A stretch of 64,000 nucleotides of DNA from Tectiglobus sp965224045. GTDB taxonomy: Bacteria; Pseudomonadota; Alphaproteobacteria; Rhizobiales; Hyphomicrobiaceae. Under the pieces are notes generated by a model. The model did not search any database and was not told the origin of the DNA. It worked only from the letters and a program-made list of their open reading frames with translations. The translations under genes and the position numbers were made by a program. Positions 26,587-34,415 of the stretch are shown piece by piece. The stretch lies in NCBI GenBank assembly GCA_965224045.1, contig CBDCYD010000007.1, forward strand, positions 186,001 to 250,000. Reading direction: 5' to 3'. The first letter of the stretch is position 1, and each line of letters begins with the position of its first letter.

Positions 26587-28038
26587 TCATTGCAAAGCCG
26601 GTGTTTTCACAACCTGGATTCTAAGACTTCGGATCCGGCTCCGCAGCGTATTGCGGTTCAGCCCGAGCAGCTCTGCCGCCTTGATTTGATTGCCGCGCGT
26701 GGCGGTCAAAGCGGCTGTGATGAGCGGCACTTCCACCTCGCGGATCACACGGTCGTAGAGCCCGGCCGGCGGCAAGTCTTCACCGAATTCGGCAAAGTAC
26801 TGGGCCAGATAGCGCTCTACCATTTCGCCGAGTTCCTGAGGCTCGACCTGCCCGGGCAAACCATTTTGAACGGCCTGGCTATCCACAAGTTCATTCTCGA
26901 CGATCTCCCGCGTGATCGACTCCTGCGGATGGATGGCAACAACCCGGCGGACGAGGTTTTCCAACTCGCGCACGTTGCCCGGCCATGCATGCTGCTGGAG
27001 ACGCTCGATCGCCTTGGGTTCAAACTGGCGCTCACCAAGTCCATCGCGGGCCGCAGCGCGCAGGAAGTGGTGCACCAGATCAGCAATGTCGTCGCTGCGT
27101 TCACGCAATGCAGGCAGGCGCAGTGGTACGACATTGAGGCGGTAATAAAGATCCTCCCGGAACAATCCCTGTTGAATGAGGCCGCGCAACTCGCGATGGG
27201 TGGCAGCAACGATCCGAACGTTGGTCTTGATCGGTGTGCGACCACCGACAGTTGTATATTCGCCCTCTTGGAGAACGCGCAGCAGACGGGTTTGTGCCTC
27301 CATGGGCATATCGCCAATCTCGTCGAGGAAGAGTGTACCGCCCTCCGCCTGCTCAAAGCGGCCGGCAAACCGCACCTGGGCCCCCGTAAAGGCCCCCTTT
27401 TCATGCCCGAACAACTCACTTTCGATGAGTTCGCGAGGGATCGCCGCCATGTTGATCGCCACGAACGGGCCATCTCGGCGCTTGCCGTGATCGTGCAACA
27501 CCCGGGCGACAAGCTCCTTTCCGGTCCCCGACTCGCCGCTAATCATCACCGTCAAATCGGTCTGGATCAACCGTGCCAACACACGATAGATCTCCTGCAT
27601 CGCCGCCGAGCGCCCTATCAAGGGCAGCTCTTCGCCGTCGCCCTCAACTACACCGGCACCACCAGGGCGCTTCGGCTCCGCCATCGCGCGACCTACGATG
27701 GCAACGAGTTCGTTCAGATCGAATGGTTTTGGCAGGTATTCGAACGCACCGCGCTCCGCCGCCGTCAATGCGGTCATCAAAGTGTTTTGTGCACTCATGA
27801 CGATAACCGGCAGGTCAGGCCGGAGTTTCGAGATGCGCGGCAACAGTTCGAACGCGTTTTCATCCGGCATCACGACATCCGTGACGATGACGTCGCCTTC
27901 ACCCTGTTGCACCCAGCGCCACAACGTCGAGGCATTGCTGGTCGTACGCGGGATGTAGCCGGCCCGCGCAAGCGCCTGATTGAGGACCGTTCGGATGGCA
28001 TTGTCGTCGTCAGCAACGAGCACCGTACCCTTTGCCAT
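26587..28038 (-). CDS. ntrC: Nitrogen regulation protein NtrC
   Basis: Sigma-54-dependent enhancer-binding activator of nitrogen assimilation genes. The 483-residue protein has a receiver domain with Asp54 (VIVTDVVMPDE), a AAA+ domain with Walker A GESGTGKE and an intact GAFTGA loop (GHEKGAFTGAQVRF), and a Fis-type helix-turn-helix (GNQIKAAELLGLNRNTLRSRIR). The ATG at 28038 has GGAGA 6 bases upstream; the open frame extends a further 72 codons into ntrB, but that stretch is not family-like. It follows the ntrB stop by 22 bases. Confidence 0.97.
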   Translation of the reverse strand: MAKGTVLVADDDNAIRTVLNQALARAGYIPRTTSNASTLWRWVQQGEGDVIVTDVVMPDENAFELLPRISKLRPDLPVIVMSAQNTLMTALTAAERGAFEYLPKPFDLNELVAIVGRAMAEPKRPGGAGVVEGDGEELPLIGRSAAMQEIYRVLARLIQTDLTVMISGESGTGKELVARVLHDHGKRRDGPFVAINMAAIPRELIESELFGHEKGAFTGAQVRFAGRFEQAEGGTLFLDEIGDMPMEAQTRLLRVLQEGEYTTVGGRTPIKTNVRIVAATHRELRGLIQQGLFREDLYYRLNVVPLRLPALRERSDDIADLVHHFLRAAARDGLGERQFEPKAIERLQQHAWPGNVRELENLVRRVVAIHPQESITREIVENELVDSQAVQNGLPGQVEPQELGEMVERYLAQYFAEFGEDLPPAGLYDRVIREVEVPLITAALTATRGNQIKAAELLGLNRNTLRSRIRSLRIQVVKTPALQ

Positions 28039-28060
28039 AGCGTTCTCCGTTGATTGGCCG

Positions 28061-29182
28061 TCAGCCACCATCGTGCATTGGCAGCAACACGCGGAACACC
28101 GACTGCCCCCGCACGCGTTCAAACTCGATGGTGCCGCCGTGATCGCCGACGATCTTGGCGACGAGAGCCAGCCCGAGGCCGGCGCCGCTGCGCTTCGATG
28201 AAACGAACGGGTCGAAGAGATGGGCTCGCAGCGCTTCTGGTACGCCGGGGCCATTGTCGGCCACCTCGATCATCAGCGGCAGTCCGACGCGCGCATCATT
28301 ACCCGGCAATGACAACCGCACACCGGGACGAAACGCGGTTGTGAGCGTAATCCTGCCGGCTGCAACGCCGGCATCGTTGATCGCCTCAGCCGCATTCTTG
28401 ACGAGGTTGAGGAACGCTTGAACGAGTTTGTCGCGGACCCCTGCAACAGACGGCAACGATGGATCGTAATCGGTGATGAATTGGATTCCCTGTGCAAAGC
28501 CGGCGCGGGCAACCTGCTGAACATGATCGAGCACCGTATGAATGTTCATCGGTTCGGCTGAAATCGGCCGTTCATCGCCGAACACCTCCATTCGATCCAG
28601 CAGTCCCCGGATGCGGTCGGTCTCGGTGCAAATCAGTTGCGCAAGCGCCCGGTCCTCGTCCGTCAATTGCGGTTCGAGCAATTGCGCGGCCCCACGAATG
28701 CCCGACAACGGGTTCTTGATCTCGTGCGCCAATACGGCGGCCATGCCGGAAACCGACCGTGCAGATGAGCGATGCGTCAATTGTCGCTCGATCATCTGCG
28801 CCATGCTGCGCTGTTGAAGCAGCAGTAGAATGTGGTCGTTCGCCTCCGCGATCGCACCGGCATAGACATCAACCAGGTTGCTGGCCTCGGTGCGGGGCAC
28901 GGCGACATCGACACCATATTCGTTGACGGTCACAGCGGCGCGACGCACTTGCTCGACCAGCGCCAGCAACGGGCACCCAAACGTGACCAGATCCGCTAAC
29001 TTTCCACGCTTCAGAACCGCCTGACCCGCTCCGAAGAACAGCTCCGCGGCTGTGTTGACGTAGGCGACCGTGTCGCCCGGCCCGAGCAGCACCAGCGGGT
29101 GGGGGATTGCTTCCAGGATCTGCAGAGGATCAATCCGCAATCTGGCATCAGGTTTGCGCCATGCCCTGGCACCGGACGTCAT
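28061..29182 (-). CDS. ntrB: Nitrogen sensor histidine kinase NtrB
   Basis: Soluble kinase/phosphatase controlling NtrC according to PII signalling. The 373-residue protein has a PAS domain (about 20-125; ILEAIPHPLVLLGPGDTVAYVN), the HisKA phosphorylation site in AVLAHEIKNPLSGIRG, and an HATPase with VADNGPGVPE and GAGLGLALVAKIVGDHGG. Its start codon overlaps the dusB stop in an ATGA (29179-29182), indicating translational coupling in the conserved dusB-ntrB-ntrC operon. Confidence 0.97.
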   Translation of the reverse strand: MTSGARAWRKPDARLRIDPLQILEAIPHPLVLLGPGDTVAYVNTAAELFFGAGQAVLKRGKLADLVTFGCPLLALVEQVRRAAVTVNEYGVDVAVPRTEASNLVDVYAGAIAEANDHILLLLQQRSMAQMIERQLTHRSSARSVSGMAAVLAHEIKNPLSGIRGAAQLLEPQLTDEDRALAQLICTETDRIRGLLDRMEVFGDERPISAEPMNIHTVLDHVQQVARAGFAQGIQFITDYDPSLPSVAGVRDKLVQAFLNLVKNAAEAINDAGVAAGRITLTTAFRPGVRLSLPGNDARVGLPLMIEVADNGPGVPEALRAHLFDPFVSSKRSGAGLGLALVAKIVGDHGGTIEFERVRGQSVFRVLLPMHDGG

Positions 29183-30207
29183 GCTGCCGCCCTCGCTTCG
29201 GTAAAAAATTCGTCGATTCCGGCCAGCATTTTTTCCGGTCGCTCCTCGGTGCACAAGCGTTGCCGCCAGCGTTTCGTATCCGAAGCACTGCGTGCGCCAT
29301 GATGAAGGTACCAGGCGACGTGCTTGCGTGCATTGCGCAGCCCCAAGTTGGTGCCGTAAGTCTGCATCATCATGTCGACGTGTTCGGTCACGATCCGGCC
29401 GAGCGCATCGAGCCCGGGCGCACCTGGATCAATCCCGCTTCGCCAATGTTCCGCGAGCCGCCCGGGCAGCCACGGCGCACCGTAGGCGCCACGCCCGATC
29501 ATGACTCCGTCCGCGCCGGACCGCTGCACAGCCACGCTGAGGTCTTCGAACGTGTGAATATCGCCATTGACGATCACGGGCACATGGACAGCCTGCTTGA
29601 CTCTCTTAACCGCTGCCCAGTCCGCCGAACCTTTGAAGAACTGCTGTCGCGTTCTGCCGTGCACCGTCAACATCTGGACACCGGCTGCTTCGGCGATCCG
29701 TGCCAGCTCCGGTGCATTCAACGAATGCTGATCCCACCCAAGCCGCATCTTCAGCGTTACCGGCACCGGCACGCTGGAAACCACAGCCTCGATGAGGCGG
29801 AGTGCACACGACAGATCGCGCATCAGCGCGCTGCCGCAGAGCTTGCCCGTCACCTCCCGCGCTGGGCAGCCCATGTTGATGTCCACGATGTCGGCGCCAA
29901 GGTCCACCGACCGTTTCGCGGCTTCCGCCATCCAGCGTGGGTCGCAGCCGACGAGTTGTATGACAAATGGTGAGATGTCACCGCCCAGCGCACGACGCTG
30001 CACGTCCTGCCGGCCGCGCACGAATTCGGCGCTGGCAACCATCTCCGACACCACCATGCCGGCCCCCATGCGACTGGCCAGCCGACGAAATGGCAGGTCG
30101 GACACGCCCGACATCGGCGCAAGTACGACAGGCACCTGCAGCGAAAAAGCCCCAACTTGCACGGGCTTCACTGAAGGTGCAGCATCTTCTGCTTGGTTTT
30201 TCATCAC
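29179..30207 (-). CDS. dusB: tRNA-dihydrouridine synthase DusB (NifR3)
   Basis: FMN-dependent reduction of uridines in the tRNA D-loop. The 342-residue TIM-barrel protein shows LAPMSGVSDLPFR (29-41), the catalytic Cys114 in DINMGCPAREV, and the FMN phosphate-binding GADGVMIGRGAYGAPW. It is the first gene of the dusB-ntrBC operon (older name nifR3). It is divergent from ispDF with a 108-base gap. Either of two consecutive Met codons may be the start. Confidence 0.95.
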   Translation of the reverse strand: MMKNQAEDAAPSVKPVQVGAFSLQVPVVLAPMSGVSDLPFRRLASRMGAGMVVSEMVASAEFVRGRQDVQRRALGGDISPFVIQLVGCDPRWMAEAAKRSVDLGADIVDINMGCPAREVTGKLCGSALMRDLSCALRLIEAVVSSVPVPVTLKMRLGWDQHSLNAPELARIAEAAGVQMLTVHGRTRQQFFKGSADWAAVKRVKQAVHVPVIVNGDIHTFEDLSVAVQRSGADGVMIGRGAYGAPWLPGRLAEHWRSGIDPGAPGLDALGRIVTEHVDMMMQTYGTNLGLRNARKHVAWYLHHGARSASDTKRWRQRLCTEERPEKMLAGIDEFFTEARAAA

Positions 30208-30315
30208 ATCAAGATACTGACTAAATTATAATCAGAAATACGGCATTGCACCGCAGCAAACAAGTGGGCATACCCGCCGGAGGTTACTTTTGACGGCCGA
30301 ACACGAGCCACAACC

Positions 30316-31488
30316 ATGATCGCAGCCCTCATCGTTGCAGCGGGCCGGGGCACGCGGGCCGGTTCACCGGACCTGCCGAAGCAATACGTCGACTTGGCCG
30401 GCCGCCCATTGCTGCACCGGACCCTGCAACCGTTCGTCGATCATCCTGCCGTGACCGACATCCAAGTCGTCATCCATCCCGATGATGCCGACCACTACGC
30501 GGCTTGCATGTCCGCGCACACGCCCAAACTGGCTCTCCCGGTCGACGGTGGTGCAACGCGCCAGGCCTCGGTGCGGCTCGGCCTGAAGGCCCTGCAGGCC
30601 ACGGCGCCCGACATCGTCCTCATCCACGACGCCGCCCGGCCGTTTGTGGATGGAGCGCTCATCGATCGCCTGCTGGCGGCGCTTGAAACCTATTCAGGCG
30701 CCATTGCAGCGCTCCCGGCGACGGATACGTTAAAGCGCGCACGCCCGGGCGGGACGATCATCGCGGAGACACTTGATCGCAGCGATGTCTGGCGCGCCGT
30801 CACGCCCCAGGCATTTCGCTATCAATCGATCGCAGCAGCCCACCGAGCCGCCGCGCAGGCCGGTCGCAACGATTTCACGGACGATGCAGCGGTCGCGGAA
30901 TTCGCCGGCATCGACGTCGCCCTGGTTGCCAGTTCGCCCCTCAACATCAAGATCACGTCGCCAGGAGACTTCGCATTGGCCGAACGCCTGCTGCACAGCG
31001 CCACGCCGGATATCCGCACCGGTCAGGGCTTCGATGTCCATCGCTTCACGGACGGTGATTGCATCCGCCTGTGCGGCATCGACATTCCCCACAGCCATCG
31101 CCTGGATGGCCACTCGGATGCCGATGTCGCAATGCACGCCCTGACCGATGCCATCCTCGGCGCCATTGGCGATGGAGATATCGGCCAGCATTTTCCACCA
31201 ACGGACGAGCGTTGGCGCGGTACCGCCTCGCAGGTCTTTCTCGAAGATGCAGTGCAGCGCGTAAGCACCAAGCACGGGCGCATCACAAACGTCGATATCA
31301 CCATCATTTGCGAGCGACCCAAGATCGGGCCTCACCGATCCGCCATGCGCGCGCGCCTGGCGGAAATCATGGGCCTCGACACGGCCCGCATCTCCATCAA
31401 GGCGACCACCAGCGAAGGCCTCGGCTTTACCGGGCGCGAAGAAGGCATTGCAGCGCTCGCCACCGCAACGGTGGTTTTGCCGTCCTGA
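30316..31488 (+). CDS. ispDF: Bifunctional IspD/IspF (MEP pathway)
   Basis: Fused isoprenoid enzyme: the N-terminal 2-C-methyl-D-erythritol 4-phosphate cytidylyltransferase (about 1-225) and the C-terminal 2-C-methyl-D-erythritol 2,4-cyclodiphosphate synthase (about 232-390). The first domain shows AAGRGTRAGSPDLPKQY (8-24) and IHDAARPFV; the second has the zinc ligands Asp240 and His242 in GFDVHRF and GHSDADV at 265-271. The fusion is typical of many alphaproteobacteria. It is divergent from dusB; repeat copy B begins 9 bases after its stop. Confidence 0.97.
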   Translation: MIAALIVAAGRGTRAGSPDLPKQYVDLAGRPLLHRTLQPFVDHPAVTDIQVVIHPDDADHYAACMSAHTPKLALPVDGGATRQASVRLGLKALQATAPDIVLIHDAARPFVDGALIDRLLAALETYSGAIAALPATDTLKRARPGGTIIAETLDRSDVWRAVTPQAFRYQSIAAAHRAAAQAGRNDFTDDAAVAEFAGIDVALVASSPLNIKITSPGDFALAERLLHSATPDIRTGQGFDVHRFTDGDCIRLCGIDIPHSHRLDGHSDADVAMHALTDAILGAIGDGDIGQHFPPTDERWRGTASQVFLEDAVQRVSTKHGRITNVDITIICERPKIGPHRSAMRARLAEIMGLDTARISIKATTSEGLGFTGREEGIAALATATVVLPS

Positions 31489-31496
31489 CGCCGACA

Positions 31497-31572
31497 GATG
31501 ATCGCCTCCAAAGAATCGAGCAACCTGCATTCATTCGGAATCGATCCGAGTCCGAATGAATGCAGGTTGCTC
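31497..31572 (+). repeat. Dispersed repeat tag plus 22-bp hairpin, copy B
   Basis: Non-coding element between the convergent ispDF and enolase-superfamily genes. Bases 31497-31523 match the right-hand tag of copy C with 2 differences in 27 (shared words GATGA, CGCCTC and AAAGAATCGAGCAA). The tag runs into a perfect 22-bp inverted repeat, left arm 31518-31539 and right arm 31551-31572 with an 11-base loop; the right arm ends GGTTGCTC as in copy A. The left hairpin of copies A and C is missing. It could also act as a transcription terminator for both flanking genes, although no T-run follows. Confidence 0.8.
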
Positions 31573-31582
31573 TATGCTCCCG

Positions 31583-32722
31583 TCACACGAGCGCGGTCCG
31601 ATATTTGGCCACGGCTTCAGAGTTGATCTGGATTCCGAGTCCCGGTCCGTGCGGCACCTGAACGACACCGTTTTCGTGATCAATTGGCGTATCGAGTACG
31701 GCCTGGCGGAACGGGTGCTCGGACCTGTCGAATTCGAGCATCGGTTCGCGCGGCGTGTGCCGCGGCGGCGTATGCGGCAGCACAGCCAACAAATTCAATG
31801 CGGCCGCAAGCCCAATCCCCGTTCCCCAGACGTGCGGCACGTAGCGGACGCCGAACGCGGTCGCCATATCCGCGATCTTCTTGCATTCCGACAGGCCACC
31901 CGCAGCGCACGTATCGGGCTGTATAATATCGATTGCACGTCGCACCAGTACGTCGCGAAAGCCCCAGCGCGTAAATTCACACTCACCGCCGGCAACCGCA
32001 ATTGGCTGGCGATCGCGCACCTCGCGATAGCTGGCGAGGTCGTCCGGAACGACCGGCTCCTCGAACCATCCGATGTCGAGTTCGGCCACCGCGTTGCCAA
32101 GCTCGACGGCCTCGATCACATCGAACCCGTGATTGGCGTCGAGCATCAGGCCGATGTCCGGTCCAATCGCCTCGCGCACGGCGCGAATGAGAGCGACGTC
32201 CTCAGCGACACCAAAACCGATCTTGAGCTTGACCGCCGAAAACCCTTCTCCGACGTAACCGTTGACCTCATCGACGATGTACGCCAGCGGATCACCCACG
32301 CCACGCCGATAAGTGCCGGTCGCGTAGGCGCTGACCGACGTGCGCAGTGGTCCACCCATCAATCGGTGAACAGGCGTTTCCAAAATGCGCCCCTTGAGAT
32401 CCCAAAGGGCAATATCAACCCCGCTCAAGGCAGTTACGACCAGCCCCTTTTGGCCCTGATCGCGAAACCGGTTGTAAAGCAACTGCCAGATCGCTTCCGT
32501 CGCAATGGCGTCTTGGCCCAAGACCAACGGCTTGAAAGCCTTGACGACGGCAGCATTGAGCGCCGGCGGCCCGAAACATTCCCCCCAGCCGCTGGTGCCA
32601 TCTTCGCCAATGACTTCCACAAGACAACCGCCACGCGTCTGCGTGCCGTTGAACGACCACCAGAACGGCTCGCTAAGCGGTGCCTCGAGAACGTGCGCGC
32701 GCACCTCGGCGATACGGGTCAT
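31583..32722 (-). CDS. Enolase-superfamily enzyme (mandelate racemase/muconate lactonizing family)
   Basis: Sugar-acid type enolase-superfamily enzyme of 379 residues, with an N-terminal capping domain (1-125) and a C-terminal barrel. The barrel carries the base pair Lys165/Lys167 (AVKLKIGFG), metal ligands Asp195 (LDANHG), Glu221 (WFEEPV) and Glu247 (AGGECEF), and His297 in VPHVWGTG. Extended motifs such as RDQGQKGL and FEEPVVPDDL recall the D-galactarolactone cycloisomerase subgroup known from Agrobacterium, but substrate cannot be fixed from sequence. It is divergent from a MarR regulator, which may control it. No transporter or partner catabolic gene is adjacent. Confidence 0.85.
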   Translation of the reverse strand: MTRIAEVRAHVLEAPLSEPFWWSFNGTQTRGGCLVEVIGEDGTSGWGECFGPPALNAAVVKAFKPLVLGQDAIATEAIWQLLYNRFRDQGQKGLVVTALSGVDIALWDLKGRILETPVHRLMGGPLRTSVSAYATGTYRRGVGDPLAYIVDEVNGYVGEGFSAVKLKIGFGVAEDVALIRAVREAIGPDIGLMLDANHGFDVIEAVELGNAVAELDIGWFEEPVVPDDLASYREVRDRQPIAVAGGECEFTRWGFRDVLVRRAIDIIQPDTCAAGGLSECKKIADMATAFGVRYVPHVWGTGIGLAAALNLLAVLPHTPPRHTPREPMLEFDRSEHPFRQAVLDTPIDHENGVVQVPHGPGLGIQINSEAVAKYRTALV

Positions 32723-32860
32723 GTCGGTTGATCTCCAATTCCAGCGGCGGGCACCGCTTGTTCCCGCAAACCTCTACGATCGGACTTGCTCGATTCACAA
32801 GAATCACGGCAACTGGCAAACGAGTCGTTGTATCGCGTTAATCGCGACAAGGGGACGCCG

Positions 32861-33343
32861 ATGAATGTGATGACACCGACACTCGTCTCGAACACGCCGG
32901 ATATCGCCACGATTGCCGAGGAAACGTCCGGCGGCTGTCTTGCGACACGCGTTCGCCAGCTGAGCCGCATCATAACCCGACTATACGATGATGCGATGCG
33001 GCCCCTCGGGATCACGGGCAGCCAGTACACCCTGCTGACGCAGCTCGGCCAGCAAGACGGCATAACCGCCGTTGAAATCGGGTTTTCTCTCGACATTGAA
33101 AAATCCACGCTGTCCAGAAATCTCAAGCGTCTGCTGGCCCTCGGCCTGATCGAGATGGACCCCCCGGCCGGGCGTCGCGGCCGTGGTCTACATCTCACGC
33201 CCAAAGGCCAGGCAATGATCAAGGACGCATATCCGGTGTGGACCGAAGCGCAGCGCCGCGCCCTGTCGATCCTTGGTGCCGATAGCCGCAGCACGTTGGA
33301 TTCACTCCTGCAAAGCGCCGAAAAGCTGACCCCTGCCACATAG
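32861..33343 (+). CDS. MarR family transcriptional regulator
   Basis: Winged helix-turn-helix regulator of 160 residues. The N-terminal helix region is CLATRVRQLSRIITRLYDDAM, the recognition segment DGITAVEIGFSLDIEKSTLSRNLKRL, and the wing GLIEMDPPAGRRGRGLHLTPKG. The start at 32861 has AAGGGGA at 32849-32855; an upstream TTG frame is less likely. The divergent gene 138 bases away encodes an enolase-superfamily enzyme, so autoregulation plus repression of that gene is a reasonable inference. The ligand is unknown. Confidence 0.88.
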   Translation: MNVMTPTLVSNTPDIATIAEETSGGCLATRVRQLSRIITRLYDDAMRPLGITGSQYTLLTQLGQQDGITAVEIGFSLDIEKSTLSRNLKRLLALGLIEMDPPAGRRGRGLHLTPKGQAMIKDAYPVWTEAQRRALSILGADSRSTLDSLLQSAEKLTPAT

Positions 33344-33368
33344 GCCCCAGCCCATTAGATTAATCGCC

Positions 33369-33402
33369 TATAATGTGGGCGGTGCGGGTTCCCGTGCCGC
33401 CC
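33369..33402 (+). promoter_or_regulatory. Candidate -10 box and GC-rich hairpin before pncC
   Basis: A perfect TATAAT lies at 33369-33374, but no matching -35 is visible at normal spacing. Directly after it, GGGCGGTGCGGG (33377-33388) and CCCGTGCCGCCC (33391-33402) form a 12-bp stem with two G-T pairs. The hairpin would sit at the 5' end of a transcript from this box, or could end the marR transcript. Either reading is tentative. Confidence 0.35.
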
Positions 33403-33424
33403 CTGCCGTTATGGACAACCGCCC

Positions 33425-33919
33425 ATGTTCGATCCCGACCTTCGCGCTGCTGCAACGCAACTCCTGCAGGATCTGGCCAATCGCAAAATGCTGCTTGCCA
33501 CCGCAGAAAGCTGCACCGGCGGCCTGATCGCGGGCCTGTTGACCGAAATTCCCGGTTCTTCGGCCGTTGTGGAACGCGGTTTCGTCACCTACTCGAACGA
33601 AGCCAAGAGCGAGGCGCTGGGCATCGACATGACGTTGATCGAGAGCCATGGCGCCGTCAGCGAAGAGGTAGCCCGCGCCATGGCGGCCGGCGCCCTATCC
33701 CATTCCCACGCCGATGTCACGGTCGCGGTCACCGGCATTGCTGGGCCGGGAGGTGAGACCCCGGGCAAACCCGTTGGACTGGTTCATCTGGCCACGGCTC
33801 TGCGATCAGGCGGGGTCGCGCACCGCGCATGCCGGTTTGGCGACATCGGCCGGACGCCGGTCCGCATTGCAACCGTCCGTGAAGCGCTCGCGATGGTTAC
33901 GGCGTCGCTGGATCGGTGA
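33425..33919 (+). CDS. pncC: Nicotinamide-nucleotide amidohydrolase PncC (CinA C-terminal family)
   Basis: Deamidates nicotinamide mononucleotide in the NAD salvage cycle. The 164-residue single-domain protein begins with the CinA family core: LLATAESCTGGLIAGLLTEIPGSS with the nucleophile Ser29, then VERGFVTYSNEAK and VAVTGIAGPGGETPGKPVG. It corresponds to the stand-alone YgaD/PncC form, not full-length CinA. Its 3' end overlaps the convergent ratA gene by 23 bases. Confidence 0.93.
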   Translation: MFDPDLRAAATQLLQDLANRKMLLATAESCTGGLIAGLLTEIPGSSAVVERGFVTYSNEAKSEALGIDMTLIESHGAVSEEVARAMAAGALSHSHADVTVAVTGIAGPGGETPGKPVGLVHLATALRSGGVAHRACRFGDIGRTPVRIATVREALAMVTASLDR

Positions 33920-34397
33920 GTACGGTGTAACGCCCACTCTCATCGGCCCCGGTGCCGTAAACAGCTCGTGCCCGCTCTTCAAACGCCGCAGCGAACTTGC
34001 GGAACGCCTTGTCAAACAGTGCCCCCACGAGCAACCCCAGCATGCGCGACTTGAACGCGTAGGCGATGTCGAAGTGAACATCGCACCCGCCGTCGGCAGC
34101 CTTAAATTTCCACCGGTTTTCCAAATAACTGAACGGGCCGTCGATGTATTCAACCAGTATACTCTGCGCGCCTTCATCCAACGTCACACGGCTGATGAAG
34201 CTCTCGCGAACAGCCTTGTAGCCGGCCGTCATGTCGGCTAAGAGCACCGGCCGGCCGGCGCTATCCGTGGTACGTTGGCGCACCATCAACGCCTCGCACA
34301 GGGGCAGGAACTCGGGATATTTCTCAACGTCCGCGACGAGCGCAAACATTTGTTCCGGAGAAAACGGCACGTTGCGACGGGTTGAGAATGTCGGCAT
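33897..34397 (-). CDS. ratA: Coenzyme Q-binding/START-like protein (RatA/Coq10 family)
   Basis: A 166-residue START-like domain protein of the polyketide cyclase/Coq10 family, starting STRRNVPFSPEQMFALVADVEKYPEFLPLCEAL. In mitochondria Coq10 aids ubiquinone function; the E. coli homologue is called RatA. Biochemical role in alphaproteobacteria is inferred from family. It directly follows lipA (18 bases between), the usual rhizobial order, so both are probably one transcript. Confidence 0.88.
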   Translation of the reverse strand: MPTFSTRRNVPFSPEQMFALVADVEKYPEFLPLCEALMVRQRTTDSAGRPVLLADMTAGYKAVRESFISRVTLDEGAQSILVEYIDGPFSYLENRWKFKAADGGCDVHFDIAYAFKSRMLGLLVGALFDKAFRKFAAAFEERARAVYGTGADESGRYTVLTDPATP

Positions 34398-34415
34398 TGT
34401 GGTCCTTGCAGATTT

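Noticed and set aside
26590..28053. A 487-codon plus-strand open frame opposite ntrC
   Set aside because: Exactly shadows NtrC, which has a full set of receiver, AAA+ and HTH motifs.
30225..30232. TATAAT-like sequence in the dusB-ispDF gap as a promoter
   Set aside because: It reads as a -10 on both strands, but no -35 is found at 16-18 bases on either side.
31556..32731. A 391-codon plus-strand open frame opposite the enolase-superfamily gene
   Set aside because: The opposite strand has all catalytic residues of the superfamily; this frame has no pattern and begins inside repeat B.
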